A DNA stretch of 64,000 nt from Brevibacillus reuszeri (GCF_001187725.1 NZ_LGIQ01000009.1:442859-506858); one strand, 5' to 3'; shown: positions 43,742 to 53,177, counted from the stretch's first letter. Numbers and translations are program-made. The notes: a model not told the origin generated them from the letters alone.

Positions 43742-46603
43742 TCACTCTTCTATCATGAAGGCAGGAATAACAGTCGTCCACCCCGTTGTCCAATGCTTGC
43801 TCCATATGTTCTCCGTCTTCTGGAAGTCGTCTCTGATTTTATCAATGAAGACTTTGCCATCCTGGCTCCGATATCCGAACAAATAGACGTTTCCGTTCCA
43901 ATAAAAGGGAGAGATTCTTGACCATCCGGTGGTCCATCTTCCATTTCCAACTGGCGTCGTGCCGGAAAGATTGTCATTCACACGATCGATGAAATAGTCG
44001 CCGTCGCGGCTTCTGTAACCAAATACGTATACTTCTCCATCCGCTCCATAGAACAGGGTCACGATTGACCACCCCTTCGTCCAATGCTTGCCAGAACATT
44101 TGGATTCAAAACCGGACATGTCCGATTTGATCTGGTCAATGAAATATTTTCCATCTGAGTAGCGATATCCGAACAGGAATACATCGCTCCCTTTTTTGAA
44201 AGGCTGAACGCTCGACCAGCCTTTAGTCCAGCTTCCATCGTGGATTGGAGTCGTACCAACCATATCATCGTTTATCTGATCGATAAAATAGTCACCGTTG
44301 CGCTCCCTGTAGCCGAACACATACTGCTTATCCTTGTACGGGAATGGCTGCAAAATCGACCAATTCGAGGTCCATTGGTGCTTCCACAAGCTTCTCGTTC
44401 CGTCATAGTCGAAGGTGTACTGATCGATAAACACTTCACCGCTGTGGGCCTTGTACCCAAGCAAATAATGGGCCCCGCGGTGCGTAAAGGGTTCCACAAG
44501 GGACCAGTTTTTTGTCCAGTGATGACGCCATAGGGGCGCTGTGCCTGTATTCATCTCTTCATGGACGCAGTCGAGTGCTACCGTACCTTCCCGCTCTTTA
44601 TACTGAAACACGTAGACGCCTTTTTCCACAGGGTTTCGACCGCTAGAGGGAATCTTCCATTCGCCGAAGCGCTCGTGATACTCCCGGGATTCGATGATCT
44701 CTGTCACAGTGACCGCCCAATTCCCACTCTGCGTGATGTACGGCCACCTGACATAATCATACTCACGTGGCATCCTTCCCAAAAAAGCGTTCATGATTTT
44801 ATTCACCATGTCCCGGTCGTCAAGGCCTTCGATTGTCTTTCGAAAGAGGTCGTTCATTCCGATAAAACGTACGATATCTTTCACCGTAAACCCTTGTGCA
44901 AATTGAATGTGGAAAAATTCCAGCTCTTTCGCTGTCGCTTCGCGGTTCAAGAGTTGCTGGAAAATTCTCTTGATCAGCCCATGAGTTTCAACCAGCCACC
45001 CTTTTCTATGGAGGGCTAGGCGAATCCCCTCTGCATATTTTTTCGCTCCGGCCACATGCGGATGACCGATGGAAGCTAATTTAGTTTTTGCAAGTCCGTG
45101 TCCAATAGTCTTACCCCATTTCTTGGCATCCTCCAGTCGCTTCTCCCAAACCGGATCGACCGGTTGAATACCTGACAACGACCACAGGGAGGATTTGGGA
45201 GCAAAGACAGCATCTGTGTCGGTATATCTGCACGAAGCCACGGTGACCCGATCGGGAAATATGTTGGCGATTTTTTGCATTTCCGCGTTCATTCGGTCTT
45301 TAAACAGTCTGGTATTCTCGCTCATTGCTTTCAGCAGGTTGCCCTGATCTTCTTTTCCTGCTCCAAATGCGATGGTATCCTTTGCTTTCAGGTTTTCAAA
45401 GGAGCCCATTTCCTTCAGTTTGGTATAAAGCTCGCGAAGATAAAGCTCTTCCATTTCTTCCGGGGATAAATCAGGTATACCTTCGTCTGGCAAAAACGAA
45501 CTGGTCTGACTGCTGGCGGCAATTTCCGGTATCGAGGAAGATGTACTCGGGTTCGAAAAGATCCAGTCCAGAAAGCCCAATAGCATGGACGATGTATGCT
45601 GTGAGATGATTTGATAATAATCGGTTATGACGATTTTGGCATTTGGGTATTTCGCGAGGGCAGTCTTGATCATTTCGTGGGCATTTTTGCCCGCTTCCGC
45701 CGTTTTATCCATGATCCACTGGGATGAAGTAAAAGGACGGCAAATTGTGACTGGTCCCAAATCATTAATCCCACCGTCGAGTAAAATGAGATCTACCATT
45801 TCCGGAGATACGTGGTGCCAATACGGCAGCCTGACCGCTGCGCTTTTGACCTGTTGATGGATAGTCGGATAGCCGAAATTGACTTCCCCTGGCGGTATCG
45901 GCTTCCAGAGATTTGTCAAATCCTCAGATGCAACGGCAAACTGCTTGTCCCTGAACGAATCATTGCTGTCCGATGGCTCAATCGTGGCTCCTGAGTGTGC
46001 AAAGACAAACAGTTCGACCGGACGCTCCGTTACCACCTGGAGCCATTGCTTGGTCAAGTAGGTAAACTTGTCGCGATTGTAGAGCCCTTGTCCCCACACA
46101 ATCGAATCCCCAAATGCGACCACGTTCAATGGAGCACCTTTCGTCTCGATTGCTTCTACGACAAATTGTTCGTTAGTCCCAGCACTTAAGGCTTCCGCGC
46201 CCAGTCTGTTTTTTTGATTCGAATGGACGGTCAGATACTTCCCCTTTTCCGTTTTCAGCGAAACGATGTCCCCACTCGTGATTGAGCCACCATTTGGACT
46301 CCCCCTTTCGATGACAAAGGTCTGCTCGCTGCTGCCCCAATGACTGAGCTGCACACTGCTACCGCCTCCGTTCAGCGGGTGGAGATAATAGCTGTTGCCG
46401 GTACGGATGACGACTTTCGAGCCGTGGACAAGATCGGTTCCATCGAGGCTGAGCAGCGTATACTCTTCCATGGGATCGAACCCCAGGCCATTCGCTTGAA
46501 GTACAGTGCTAGTGCGGTCGTATTCAAAGATGCCTTGCAGGTACTTCCCTGTTTGCACGGATTTCAGACGAGCTTTCAATTCAAAACCACCTTTTTCTAC
46601 CAT
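43742..46603 (-). CDS. Multidomain SGNH hydrolase with beta-trefoil, DUF4214 and C-terminal lectin-like repeats
   Basis: This 953-residue protein falls into four parts. Residues about 8-155 look like a beta-trefoil (LKSVQTGKYLQG, VVIRTGNSYYL, LKTEKGKYLTV). Residues about 158-540 are an SGNH/GDSL hydrolase with S167 in FGDSIVWGQG, GGIND and SIGHPHV. About 555-680 resembles DUF4214 (LLNREATAKELEFF). About 690-950 contains five to six repeats of roughly 55 residues built on FGYRSxDGxxFID and WTxGWS. No signal peptide is visible. A TTG at 46579 with AAAGGTGG upstream is a better-supported start than the ATG. Repeats of this type suggest sugar binding; the substrate is unknown. Confidence 0.75.
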   Translation of the reverse strand: MVEKGGFELKARLKSVQTGKYLQGIFEYDRTSTVLQANGLGFDPMEEYTLLSLDGTDLVHGSKVVIRTGNSYYLHPLNGGGSSVQLSHWGSSEQTFVIERGSPNGGSITSGDIVSLKTEKGKYLTVHSNQKNRLGAEALSAGTNEQFVVEAIETKGAPLNVVAFGDSIVWGQGLYNRDKFTYLTKQWLQVVTERPVELFVFAHSGATIEPSDSNDSFRDKQFAVASEDLTNLWKPIPPGEVNFGYPTIHQQVKSAAVRLPYWHHVSPEMVDLILLDGGINDLGPVTICRPFTSSQWIMDKTAEAGKNAHEMIKTALAKYPNAKIVITDYYQIISQHTSSMLLGFLDWIFSNPSTSSSIPEIAASSQTSSFLPDEGIPDLSPEEMEELYLRELYTKLKEMGSFENLKAKDTIAFGAGKEDQGNLLKAMSENTRLFKDRMNAEMQKIANIFPDRVTVASCRYTDTDAVFAPKSSLWSLSGIQPVDPVWEKRLEDAKKWGKTIGHGLAKTKLASIGHPHVAGAKKYAEGIRLALHRKGWLVETHGLIKRIFQQLLNREATAKELEFFHIQFAQGFTVKDIVRFIGMNDLFRKTIEGLDDRDMVNKIMNAFLGRMPREYDYVRWPYITQSGNWAVTVTEIIESREYHERFGEWKIPSSGRNPVEKGVYVFQYKEREGTVALDCVHEEMNTGTAPLWRHHWTKNWSLVEPFTHRGAHYLLGYKAHSGEVFIDQYTFDYDGTRSLWKHQWTSNWSILQPFPYKDKQYVFGYRERNGDYFIDQINDDMVGTTPIHDGSWTKGWSSVQPFKKGSDVFLFGYRYSDGKYFIDQIKSDMSGFESKCSGKHWTKGWSIVTLFYGADGEVYVFGYRSRDGDYFIDRVNDNLSGTTPVGNGRWTTGWSRISPFYWNGNVYLFGYRSQDGKVFIDKIRDDFQKTENIWSKHWTTGWTTVIPAFMIEE

Positions 46604-46968
46604 ATTTTCTTGAATTACACTTCACACTTTACCTGATAAACAGTGAAATGAATGCTAACTTTCGTTAATCGAATTTAGTCGTTGGTAAAAACGAGTTGGT
46701 GGTTAATATTCCTTCGTACCAAAAGTAGGCATTTGCTTCTGATCAAGGATTCTTAGCAAGAGCCGAACCATTTTCAGTCAAACTAGCAACGAATTAATCC
46801 CGATTGGCGTGTCCAGCGTCCCCGTAAATCTCTCCACTTTCTACTATTTTAAGGTCTATTTCAGCAAACCTATGAGTAGATCAAGAAGCATTTTTTTAGA
46901 AATGAGCCTATAGGAAAGAAAAAGCAGCGTACAAAACCCGTACGCTGCTTTTAACTGGTTTTCATCAT
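46604..46968. other. Intergenic region
   Basis: About 365 AT-rich bases upstream of the SGNH gene, holding the terminator of the Tet-like gene (46919-46953). No ORF or clear promoter was recognised. Confidence 0.5.
46919..46953 (-). terminator. Terminator of Tet-like ribosomal protection gene
   Basis: Perfect AAAAGCAGCGTAC / GTACGCTGCTTTT stem with a T-tract, 16 bases after the stop. Confidence 0.9.
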
Positions 46969-48942
46969 TTACATCGAATTCAGGGCATGTAAGAGATATT
47001 CCTTTCGATTTAACGGATTATGGTCGTACCGTGTACATACTGGCACTTCACCATGGAGAGGCTGATAGCCATGAAATTCTGATAGAAATACACCTTCACC
47101 TTGGGTCCAACCTGGAAGCTGGATTTCGAATGGATGAATGTTCTTAATTGGGATCATGCCAAGTATCGTGAATACCTGGTCATTCTGGATCGGATTCTGA
47201 TAGGTTGCAGAGGCTTGAGTTAGTTTAAATAAAACTTTACTTAGCGAATCAATAGGAATCTCTAATTCGAACCGATGAATGGGTTCATAAATTTGGGTGG
47301 TTGCTTCAGTTAGTGCCCTCATTAACACTAGAGGCGTTAACTTCCGAAAATCGCCAGCCGTACTCACCGGACTTGCATAGGCGGTATCAGTAAGGGTCAC
47401 GATTAGATCGCGAACCTCCCAGCCGTGTAGTCCTTGCTTAAGCGTTTCATAGACGGTTTCTTCAATCGCCTTATGAAACGCTAAAGGCAGGGAGCCTAGC
47501 TCTACTTCTAGATGATATTCAATGCCGGTTGCTCGAGGGTTCGGATCAATTCGAAAGCCTACGGTGGCGTAAAATGGATTTCCACTCTCACCCATTCGTT
47601 CAACTGCTGTCCCTGTAAAGATAGCCTTTTCAATATAAATAGGCTGCGTCCCTAGAAATTCAATATCGATATGAGCTTCTTTTTTCAGTTGATCTTGAAT
47701 CACTTCTTTTTGAATTTCACCATAAAGCTGAATGGATAGCTCTCTTTGAAGAGGATGCTGCTTAATCTGTATAAATGGATCTTGTTCAGCTAATCTTTTT
47801 AATGCTCGGTATAAATGAATCGTTTCTTTTTCGTTACATGCTTTGATCGTTGTTACTAAACTAGGCGGGGAGAAAAGAGCTTCAGTCGTTTCAGTGGAAG
47901 CCATACCGATGTCATCACCAACCTGACAATCGGTTAACCCCATAATCTTTACGATATCTCCACTTACAGCCCTTGTTCCATTTGTTGTTTTTCCAGAGGA
48001 GAAGTGCTGCAATCCCGTCACTTTATTGGTAAATCCCATTCGTTCCCCTGCTTGGTTAGTCCGATAATAGGCAAGACTCTCCCGTATCTTGATTTCACCA
48101 GTGAAAACTCGAGCGTAAGCGATCTTCTCGTCGTTCTTTCCACGTTCGATTTTGAAAATTTTCCCCCTTACAACAGAAGTATCTTCGGAATGAACAGAAG
48201 GCAGCCAGTTTTGTATGGCTGTAATCAAATAGGTGATGCCCTCACCGGTAATTGCAGAACCAAATAGCACCGGATAAAGCTGTGCTCGCTTAAACTGTTC
48301 GAGAAACTCCCATTCAAAGTCGGCAGGGGTTAAGTCTTTCTCGTTGTAAAGATATTTTTCAAGAAAATGTTCATTAAGATCGCCTAAACGATTTGCCAGC
48401 GCCTCCATAAAATCCTGATTGTTTTCCGTGAACATTTCTGTTTGGGCAGTTGATGTACCGATATTAGCAACCACGCTCATTGCGAGAGCATGAGGTGTCA
48501 ATTTATCGTGGATTTCAGTAAGTAACGATTCGTATCTAGCACCCACCCGATCAATTTTATTGACAAAAAAGATTGTGGGGATTCCCATTTTAGCAAGTGT
48601 CTTCATCAAAACTCGTGTCTGAGGCTGGACACCTTCGACAGATGAAATGACAAGGATGACTCCATCTAGTACTCGTAAAGCCCGTTCAACCTCAGAGATG
48701 AATTCGGGATGACCTGGTGTATCAATCAAATTCACTTTCACATGATCAAGCGTAAAGGAAACGACAGCAGATTGAATGGTTATTCCTCGTTGTCGTTCCA
48801 TCTCCATAGAATCTGTTTGCGTATTTCCTTTATCAACACTTCCGATTTCAGAGATGATGCCAGTTTCAAATAGTATTCTTTCAGTTAAACTCGTCTTTCC
48901 AGCGTCTACATGCGCAAGAATCCCTATATTTATTTTTTTCAA
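46969..48942 (-). CDS. Tet(M)/Otr(A)-like ribosomal protection GTPase
   Basis: This 657-residue translational GTPase has EF-G-like domain order. Its motifs are GILAHVDAGKTSL (G1), GNTQTDSMEMERQRGIT (switch I), DTPGH (G3) and NKID (G4). It lacks the G' subdomain and thus belongs with Tet(M)/Tet(O)/Tet(P)B-type proteins that remove tetracycline from the 30S subunit. It starts with TTG nine bases after AAGGA; a 41-codon ORF with its own ribosome site overlaps the start. The hairpin element at 49084-49151 lies in its leader. Divergence from classical Tet(M) means actual tetracycline resistance needs testing. Confidence 0.85.
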   Translation of the reverse strand: MKKINIGILAHVDAGKTSLTERILFETGIISEIGSVDKGNTQTDSMEMERQRGITIQSAVVSFTLDHVKVNLIDTPGHPEFISEVERALRVLDGVILVISSVEGVQPQTRVLMKTLAKMGIPTIFFVNKIDRVGARYESLLTEIHDKLTPHALAMSVVANIGTSTAQTEMFTENNQDFMEALANRLGDLNEHFLEKYLYNEKDLTPADFEWEFLEQFKRAQLYPVLFGSAITGEGITYLITAIQNWLPSVHSEDTSVVRGKIFKIERGKNDEKIAYARVFTGEIKIRESLAYYRTNQAGERMGFTNKVTGLQHFSSGKTTNGTRAVSGDIVKIMGLTDCQVGDDIGMASTETTEALFSPPSLVTTIKACNEKETIHLYRALKRLAEQDPFIQIKQHPLQRELSIQLYGEIQKEVIQDQLKKEAHIDIEFLGTQPIYIEKAIFTGTAVERMGESGNPFYATVGFRIDPNPRATGIEYHLEVELGSLPLAFHKAIEETVYETLKQGLHGWEVRDLIVTLTDTAYASPVSTAGDFRKLTPLVLMRALTEATTQIYEPIHRFELEIPIDSLSKVLFKLTQASATYQNPIQNDQVFTILGMIPIKNIHPFEIQLPGWTQGEGVFLSEFHGYQPLHGEVPVCTRYDHNPLNRKEYLLHALNSM

Positions 48943-49006
48943 TGGTTATCGTCCTTTTTATCGTCATATTATTCTCCTTTTTTATGGTCATAGTATTTTT
49001 CCGCAT
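48881..49006 (-). promoter_or_regulatory. 41-codon upstream ORF overlapping the Tet-like gene start
   Basis: An ATG at 49006, ten bases after AAGGAG, opens a frame of 41 codons. In-frame internal ATGs include one behind GGAG (MTIKRTITIEK). It ends 62 bases inside the Tet-like gene in another frame. Overlap and ribosome sites suggest translational control of the TTG start; the peptide itself is unfamiliar. Confidence 0.4.
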
Positions 49007-49295
49007 ACTATTCACGCTCCTTATTTGAAATACTCTTATTATACTTGTTTTTTAAATTTCTTGATAATAATTCCAATCTCCCTCTATCAGAAAAAAGAGA
49101 AAACCCGCATATCGCACTAACAGTAGTGCATGACATGCGGGTTTTCCCGTATAGCTGCTCGATATTTGTTACAGACATTTCATCTAGCAATAAAAGGAAA
49201 CCATAAATAGAAAGGAAGCGGAAGTTTAAGACCATAAAGCCCTAGACTTCCACTGTTGTTGTTCCACTAGCGATACTTGTTAATAAAATACCTGC
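48943..49295. other. Leader region of the Tet-like gene
   Basis: It carries palindromic element copy 2, the upstream ORF and AT-rich sequence. A 75-codon reverse frame (49008-49235) reads straight through the hairpin and has no family resemblance, so it is not called. Confidence 0.5.
49084..49151 (-). repeat. Palindromic element, copy 2 (in Tet-like leader)
   Basis: On the reverse strand GAAAACCCGCAT pairs with ATGCGGGTTTTC, capped by GCACTA/TAGTGC and followed by TCTTTTTTC. It is the partner of 35862-35930. It sits about 145 bases before the Tet-like start, where a transcription attenuator would be expected. Confidence 0.75.
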
Positions 49296-49760
49296 TCAAT
49301 CCCAGTGCTTTTCCATGGCGTCTTCACATTGAGAAAAGCCATTTTTTGAATAAAACTCTACGCTGTCGCTACTTGGCCAAAGTATAAGGAACTCGACTTC
49401 ATTCTCTTGTGACCATTTTTGCATAGCACTATGAATTTTTGATCCGATACCTTGGTTTCTAAAAGCAGGGCGAGTATACACATTGGTAACGTAGCCGTAA
49501 TAGGGATCTGGGGATTTCCCTGGTCTTGGAACTTTATGTATGAATTGCAGATACATTTGCGAGACTAGACTTCCAGCAACTTCCCCCACCCAAATATACC
49601 AATCTCCGCTTTTTATCGCTTTTACCAAGAACTCACTACAAACCGGGTAAAATTCCTCAAATGTGACTGTATCATTCGGATATTCCTCTTCAGAGAAGTC
49701 CCAACGCATTTGAACAAGTTGCGGTACATCCTCAAACGTGGCCAAACGAATAAGTGTCAT
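49296..49760 (-). CDS. GNAT-family N-acetyltransferase
   Basis: This 154-residue single-domain acetyltransferase has the acetyl-CoA pyrophosphate loop in RNQGIGSKIHSAM and preceding strand YVTNVYTRPAF. The C-terminal FYSKNGFSQCE motif is typical of GNAT. The substrate is unknown. Its position beside resistance-type genes is suggestive, but it shows no signature of a known aminoglycoside or streptothricin acetyltransferase. Confidence 0.85.
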   Translation of the reverse strand: MTLIRLATFEDVPQLVQMRWDFSEEEYPNDTVTFEEFYPVCSEFLVKAIKSGDWYIWVGEVAGSLVSQMYLQFIHKVPRPGKSPDPYYGYVTNVYTRPAFRNQGIGSKIHSAMQKWSQENEVEFLILWPSSDSVEFYSKNGFSQCEDAMEKHWD

Positions 49761-49944
49761 GCATTCACCCCTTGGCTTGTAAGTATCATCGGTATTATTT
49801 TATCATGCCTTTGCTTGGCCACCTCACCAGTCTAGAAATTTAGTTTCCAGTCTAATACTTTATGATTTCTGTACAATGATCAGTATCACGAGGACCCCCG
49901 ATTACCCTACAATCTGGTTTTTGGTTTCCACACCGTTGCCGGGT

Positions 49945-51702
49945 CTATAGCTTGAACTGCTTCACGAGTAAAAGCATTTCTTCGGCTATCCGGCTCATCG
50001 AGTCCGCAGATGCCGAGATTTCTTCCATGGCTGCGAGCTGTCCGGCCGTGGCGCTTGAAATCGTCTGTGCCAGATCGTTGGACCGAACCGCCATGTGATC
50101 GATCTCCTTCAAGGAAGCATTGAACTCCTGGGAGCTTGAGGATATTTGTTCAGCCGCAGCAGAGGTCTCCTGTACGTGATACACGGCGCTACGTGTTGCG
50201 AGCATAATTCGGTGGAACGCCTCCCCCGAGTGCCGAATGGAATCAACGCCAGCCTGCACCTCCTGCTCCCCTTGATCCATAGCAATAGCGGCTTTATTTA
50301 TATCGGCGAGAATAACCTGAATCAGCTCAGTGACCTCCATTGCGGAAGCCCTAGAGCGCTCCGCCAGCTTTCTGATCTCATCCGCAACAACTGCAAATCC
50401 TTTGCCCTCCTCACCCGCTCGTGCAGCCTCGATCGCTGCATTTAGCGCCAGCAGATTCGTTTGCGACGAAATGGTCGTCATCGCATGAATGATCTCGCCA
50501 ATCTGATGCGACCGCTTGTTCAGCTGATTGACGATCAGTGAGAGGTCGCCCACCGTTGTGGATACGGCAAGCATTTGCTCCGCTGACTGTGCGATCAGCC
50601 CGTTTCCATGTTCGGCATATTTTAAGGTAGTCTGTGAAGCCTCAAAGGCTGTCGATGAAGTGGATGCGATGCGCTGTGCGCTGGCTGATAGCTCCTCCAT
50701 GGCATAGGCGCTCTCCTGCAAGCTTCTTTTTTGCGTTTCATTGCTCAAAGCCACTTCTTGTGCAGATACAGAAATTTGATCTGTGGTCGCTGTCGCCTCT
50801 CTGAAGGTGACGGACATGTCGCGGGAGGCCGATGACAGAGCATCAGCATGGGACAACAGCCCCTGCGTCAGCTCTCTTAACCTGCTGTGCATGGTCTGGA
50901 AGGAGGCATACAGGTCGCCAATTTCATCCCGGCTATGTATGGCAATCGCTTTTTGTGACAAGTCGCCCGCGGCAACCAGTTTAGCTTGCTGTGTCAACTG
51001 AACAAGCGGCCTCGTAAGACGCATCGCGAGCAGAATCACGATAATCCCGCCGATTGCAATACAACCAAGTAGCGTATATATAGTGCCCTGCACAATGCGT
51101 TGCTGTCCCGCATTATAATCCTTAATATAGGAGCCGGCTACAATCGTCCATCCCCAGCTTGGGTCCCTTAGCGAATAGGCAATTTTCATAGCGTCAGCTT
51201 TCGAGTCTGGCAGCGGCCACCAGTATACGGTAACTCCGCCACCTGGCTGCTGACCCTTCTGGAGCATATCCCGGATATGATAAAAGCCGTCACTTGTCTG
51301 CATGTCCCAAAATTTCTCCCCCTCCTGTGTCGGATGGGCAACCAGGTCACCCTGGTCGTTTAGAACAAAAAAATACCCATGCACGCCAATGTCTATATTT
51401 GTATTGATTGTCCGAGTACCGTCTGGCTGCTTTGGCCCGAGAAGCAGCTGCTTCATTTTCTCCTGTGCCTCTTCTTTATGTAATCCGCCTTTTTTGACGG
51501 CGTCCTCGAACGAAACGATCAGCTCCGCAGCCATATGAACCGTGTTTCGGAGATTGGTCTCCGTCTGCAAGTCGCTTTCGCGAGCTGAGACCCAGATGCT
51601 CATGCTTCCTACCAGCAATGCCGGAATGATCAGGATTGCTAATGAGATGACCAGCAATTTATTACTGATGGTGGACCGCCATCGACGATGATTTGGTTTC
51701 AT
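49945..51702 (-). CDS. Methyl-accepting chemotaxis protein with Cache sensor
   Basis: This 585-residue chemoreceptor has a first membrane helix (about 15-37), an extracytoplasmic Cache-type domain (about 40-205, with [16 protein letters not shown] and [11 protein letters not shown]), a second helix (about 210-232) and a HAMP domain. The long signalling hairpin includes the conserved tip [20 protein letters not shown]. It should feed CheA/CheW at the cell pole. Cache domains of this type bind amino acids or organic acids. Confidence 0.93.
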   Translation of the reverse strand: MKPNHRRWRSTISNKLLVISLAILIIPALLVGSMSIWVSARESDLQTETNLRNTVHMAAELIVSFEDAVKKGGLHKEEAQEKMKQLLLGPKQPDGTRTINTNIDIGVHGYFFVLNDQGDLVAHPTQEGEKFWDMQTSDGFYHIRDMLQKGQQPGGGVTVYWWPLPDSKADAMKIAYSLRDPSWGWTIVAGSYIKDYNAGQQRIVQGTIYTLLGCIAIGGIIVILLAMRLTRPLVQLTQQAKLVAAGDLSQKAIAIHSRDEIGDLYASFQTMHSRLRELTQGLLSHADALSSASRDMSVTFREATATTDQISVSAQEVALSNETQKRSLQESAYAMEELSASAQRIASTSSTAFEASQTTLKYAEHGNGLIAQSAEQMLAVSTTVGDLSLIVNQLNKRSHQIGEIIHAMTTISSQTNLLALNAAIEAARAGEEGKGFAVVADEIRKLAERSRASAMEVTELIQVILADINKAAIAMDQGEQEVQAGVDSIRHSGEAFHRIMLATRSAVYHVQETSAAAEQISSSSQEFNASLKEIDHMAVRSNDLAQTISSATAGQLAAMEEISASADSMSRIAEEMLLLVKQFKL

Positions 51703-51779
51703 GATTATCCTCCCGTATAGCTCCTTATAGATCCTGGCTCAAATGCAGCATATCGTGAACCCGGATAAATCAGATGATC

Positions 51780-51815
51780 AAAAACAGCAGTCCAAAGCAC
51801 CCTTTGAACTGCTGT
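51780..51815 (-). terminator. Terminator of DinB-like gene
   Basis: CAGCAGT-CAAAG with CTTTG-ACTGCTG on the reverse strand, followed by TTTTTG. Confidence 0.85.
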
Positions 51816-51835
51816 CATCGATCAGAATCGAAAGA

Positions 51836-52297
51836 TCATTTCAATGCCTTCAGCATGGCGGAAACAAAGCCGATATGTTCGGCCGCATGTAGTACAGTGG
51901 AGACGATCAGCTCGCCATACGTCTCGGCCTTCAAAAAGTTTTCTTTCACTGGTATGTCCAGCTTGCCCTCCAGCAGTTCCCGGATCTCGTTCGGCTGCTT
52001 CCTTAATTGTTCAATCAGAACATCCCATGCAGGCAGTTCGCCCTGCCAGTCTTCGGGCTTCGTTCCGTAGGCGAAAAAGTACTGGTAGCTCGCAGGAAGC
52101 CTCTTATTCGGTGCGAATTCCGAAAGGTCGAATACATGGAACTCTGTTACAGCAAGCACATGACCAATGTGCCAATGAATACTGTTCTTGAAGCCTTCTG
52201 GCACAAGATTACGCTTGTCCTCTGGGCATTGCGCAACCAGCTCTACCAATTGATTGTGACGATTCTTCAAAATGTCGAAAATAAAATCTGTTCTCAA
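51836..52297 (-). CDS. DinB/YfiT-family four-helix protein
   Basis: This 153-residue protein has the DinB metal-site pattern: SIHWHIGHVLAV early, and HAAEHIGFVSAML at the C-terminus with paired histidines. DinB-like proteins are putative metal-dependent enzymes, often thiol (bacillithiol) transferases. A second, related copy lies at 57156-57644. Confidence 0.85.
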   Translation of the reverse strand: MRTDFIFDILKNRHNQLVELVAQCPEDKRNLVPEGFKNSIHWHIGHVLAVTEFHVFDLSEFAPNKRLPASYQYFFAYGTKPEDWQGELPAWDVLIEQLRKQPNEIRELLEGKLDIPVKENFLKAETYGELIVSTVLHAAEHIGFVSAMLKALK

Positions 52298-52356
52298 GTT
52301 TCTTACCTCCCCAAAATGGTTAACGTCAGATGTGGTTATCTCACATCTGTCTAGGA

Positions 52357-52432
52357 TTACTGTTCTTTGAATTGTGTGGCATAAAGGCTGTAACCTTTTG
52401 CGTCAGGTCCATGCTTCGGAATGAACTTCTTT
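52357..52432 (-). pseudogene. Short gene remnant abutting the L4 paralogue
   Basis: Immediately after the L4 stop the reverse strand reads, in one frame, FIPKHGPDAKGYSLYATQF and then stops. It looks like the tail of a real protein but lacks everything before it. The family is not recognised. It suggests that the L4 gene arrived by a recombination that truncated a resident gene. Confidence 0.4.
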
Positions 52433-53059
52433 TCAGTAAGAGTACATTTCCGTAATCATAGTGACAGCTTCTTTAGCGATTATTAATGTATCGCAATTGA
52501 GAACATTGTAAACATTAAGTGAATCAGCTACGGTGGTTTCTACACCAGGTATGTTATTGGCGCTTTTAACAACAAAGTTATTTATAAAAGGTGTAACAAT
52601 TAACACCTTTTTCTCTGCGCAAAGAGCATCAAGCATAGCTACGATAGACTTTGTCTTGTAATTTTCTAACTTGATCTCGTCGACAACTAAGATTTCTTTG
52701 TTCTGTAGTTTACTTGATAATGCTGATTTTATAGCAAGCTGCTTAACCTTCTTATTGAGTTTGTAGCTGTAGTCGCGAGGTTTAGGAGCAAACACAACAC
52801 CTCCGCCACGCCAATGTGGCATCCGAATTGAACCTGCTCTAGATTTATCAATTTTATTCTGCTTATACGGTTTTCTACCACCGCCTCTAACTTCGCCACG
52901 TGTTAATGCAGATTGTGTTCCACTGCGTTTATTTGCCAGATAGTTTATTACTGCATCATGCATAACCGATTCATTGGGAATAATACCGAAAATGGATTCT
53001 TCAAGTTCCATCTCACCAACATTAATTCCTTCCATATTAAAAATAGTAACTTTCAACAT
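52433..53059 (-). CDS. Ribosomal protein L4 paralogue with rewritten exit-tunnel loop
   Basis: This 208-residue L4 homologue is full length (typical L4 about 207) and stands alone, far from any S10-type ribosomal operon. The globular part is well kept (ESIFGIIPNESV, RGGGRKP, WRGGGVVF, YKLNKKVKQLAIKSALSSK). In the tunnel loop the usual RQKGTGRARQGS reads KQNKIDKSRAGS, so KGTGRA at the tip is replaced by NKIDKS (68-73) without indel. That segment lines the peptide tunnel and is where macrolide and oxazolidinone resistance mutations occur. AGGAGG lies eight bases before the ATG, and two small ORFs precede it. I infer an inducible, drug-resistant replacement L4; a degenerate duplicate or an L4-autoregulation decoy are alternatives. 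Confidence 0.9.
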   Translation of the reverse strand: MLKVTIFNMEGINVGEMELEESIFGIIPNESVMHDAVINYLANKRSGTQSALTRGEVRGGGRKPYKQNKIDKSRAGSIRMPHWRGGGVVFAPKPRDYSYKLNKKVKQLAIKSALSSKLQNKEILVVDEIKLENYKTKSIVAMLDALCAEKKVLIVTPFINNFVVKSANNIPGVETTVADSLNVYNVLNCDTLIIAKEAVTMITEMYSY

Positions 53060-53087
53060 TTTCTTTCCTCCTGATCGTAAACTTTCA

Positions 53088-53177
53088 CTAGATCGGTACC
53101 CACATCCACATTAAGAGCTTCCCTGTATTAGAAAACTCGTTGATTAACGTTCTTTGTATATTTACAATTGCATCCAT
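53088..53177 (-). promoter_or_regulatory. 29-codon leader ORF upstream of L4 paralogue
   Basis: An ATG at 53177, eight bases after CGGAGG, opens a 29-codon frame ending KLLMWMWVPI then TAG at 53088, only 28 bases before the L4 start. Rare, bulky Trp-Met-Trp-Val-Pro residues just before the stop resemble drug- or sequence-dependent stalling peptides. Stalling here would place a ribosome next to the L4 ribosome site, as in translation attenuation. Confidence 0.6.

Noticed and set aside
46969..48942. Calling this elongation factor G
   Set aside because: Length 657 and lack of the G' insert fit ribosomal protection proteins rather than EF-G (about 690).
49008..49235. 75-codon reverse frame in the Tet-like leader
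   Set aside because: Reads straight through the palindromic hairpin and T-tract; no ribosome site and no family resemblance.
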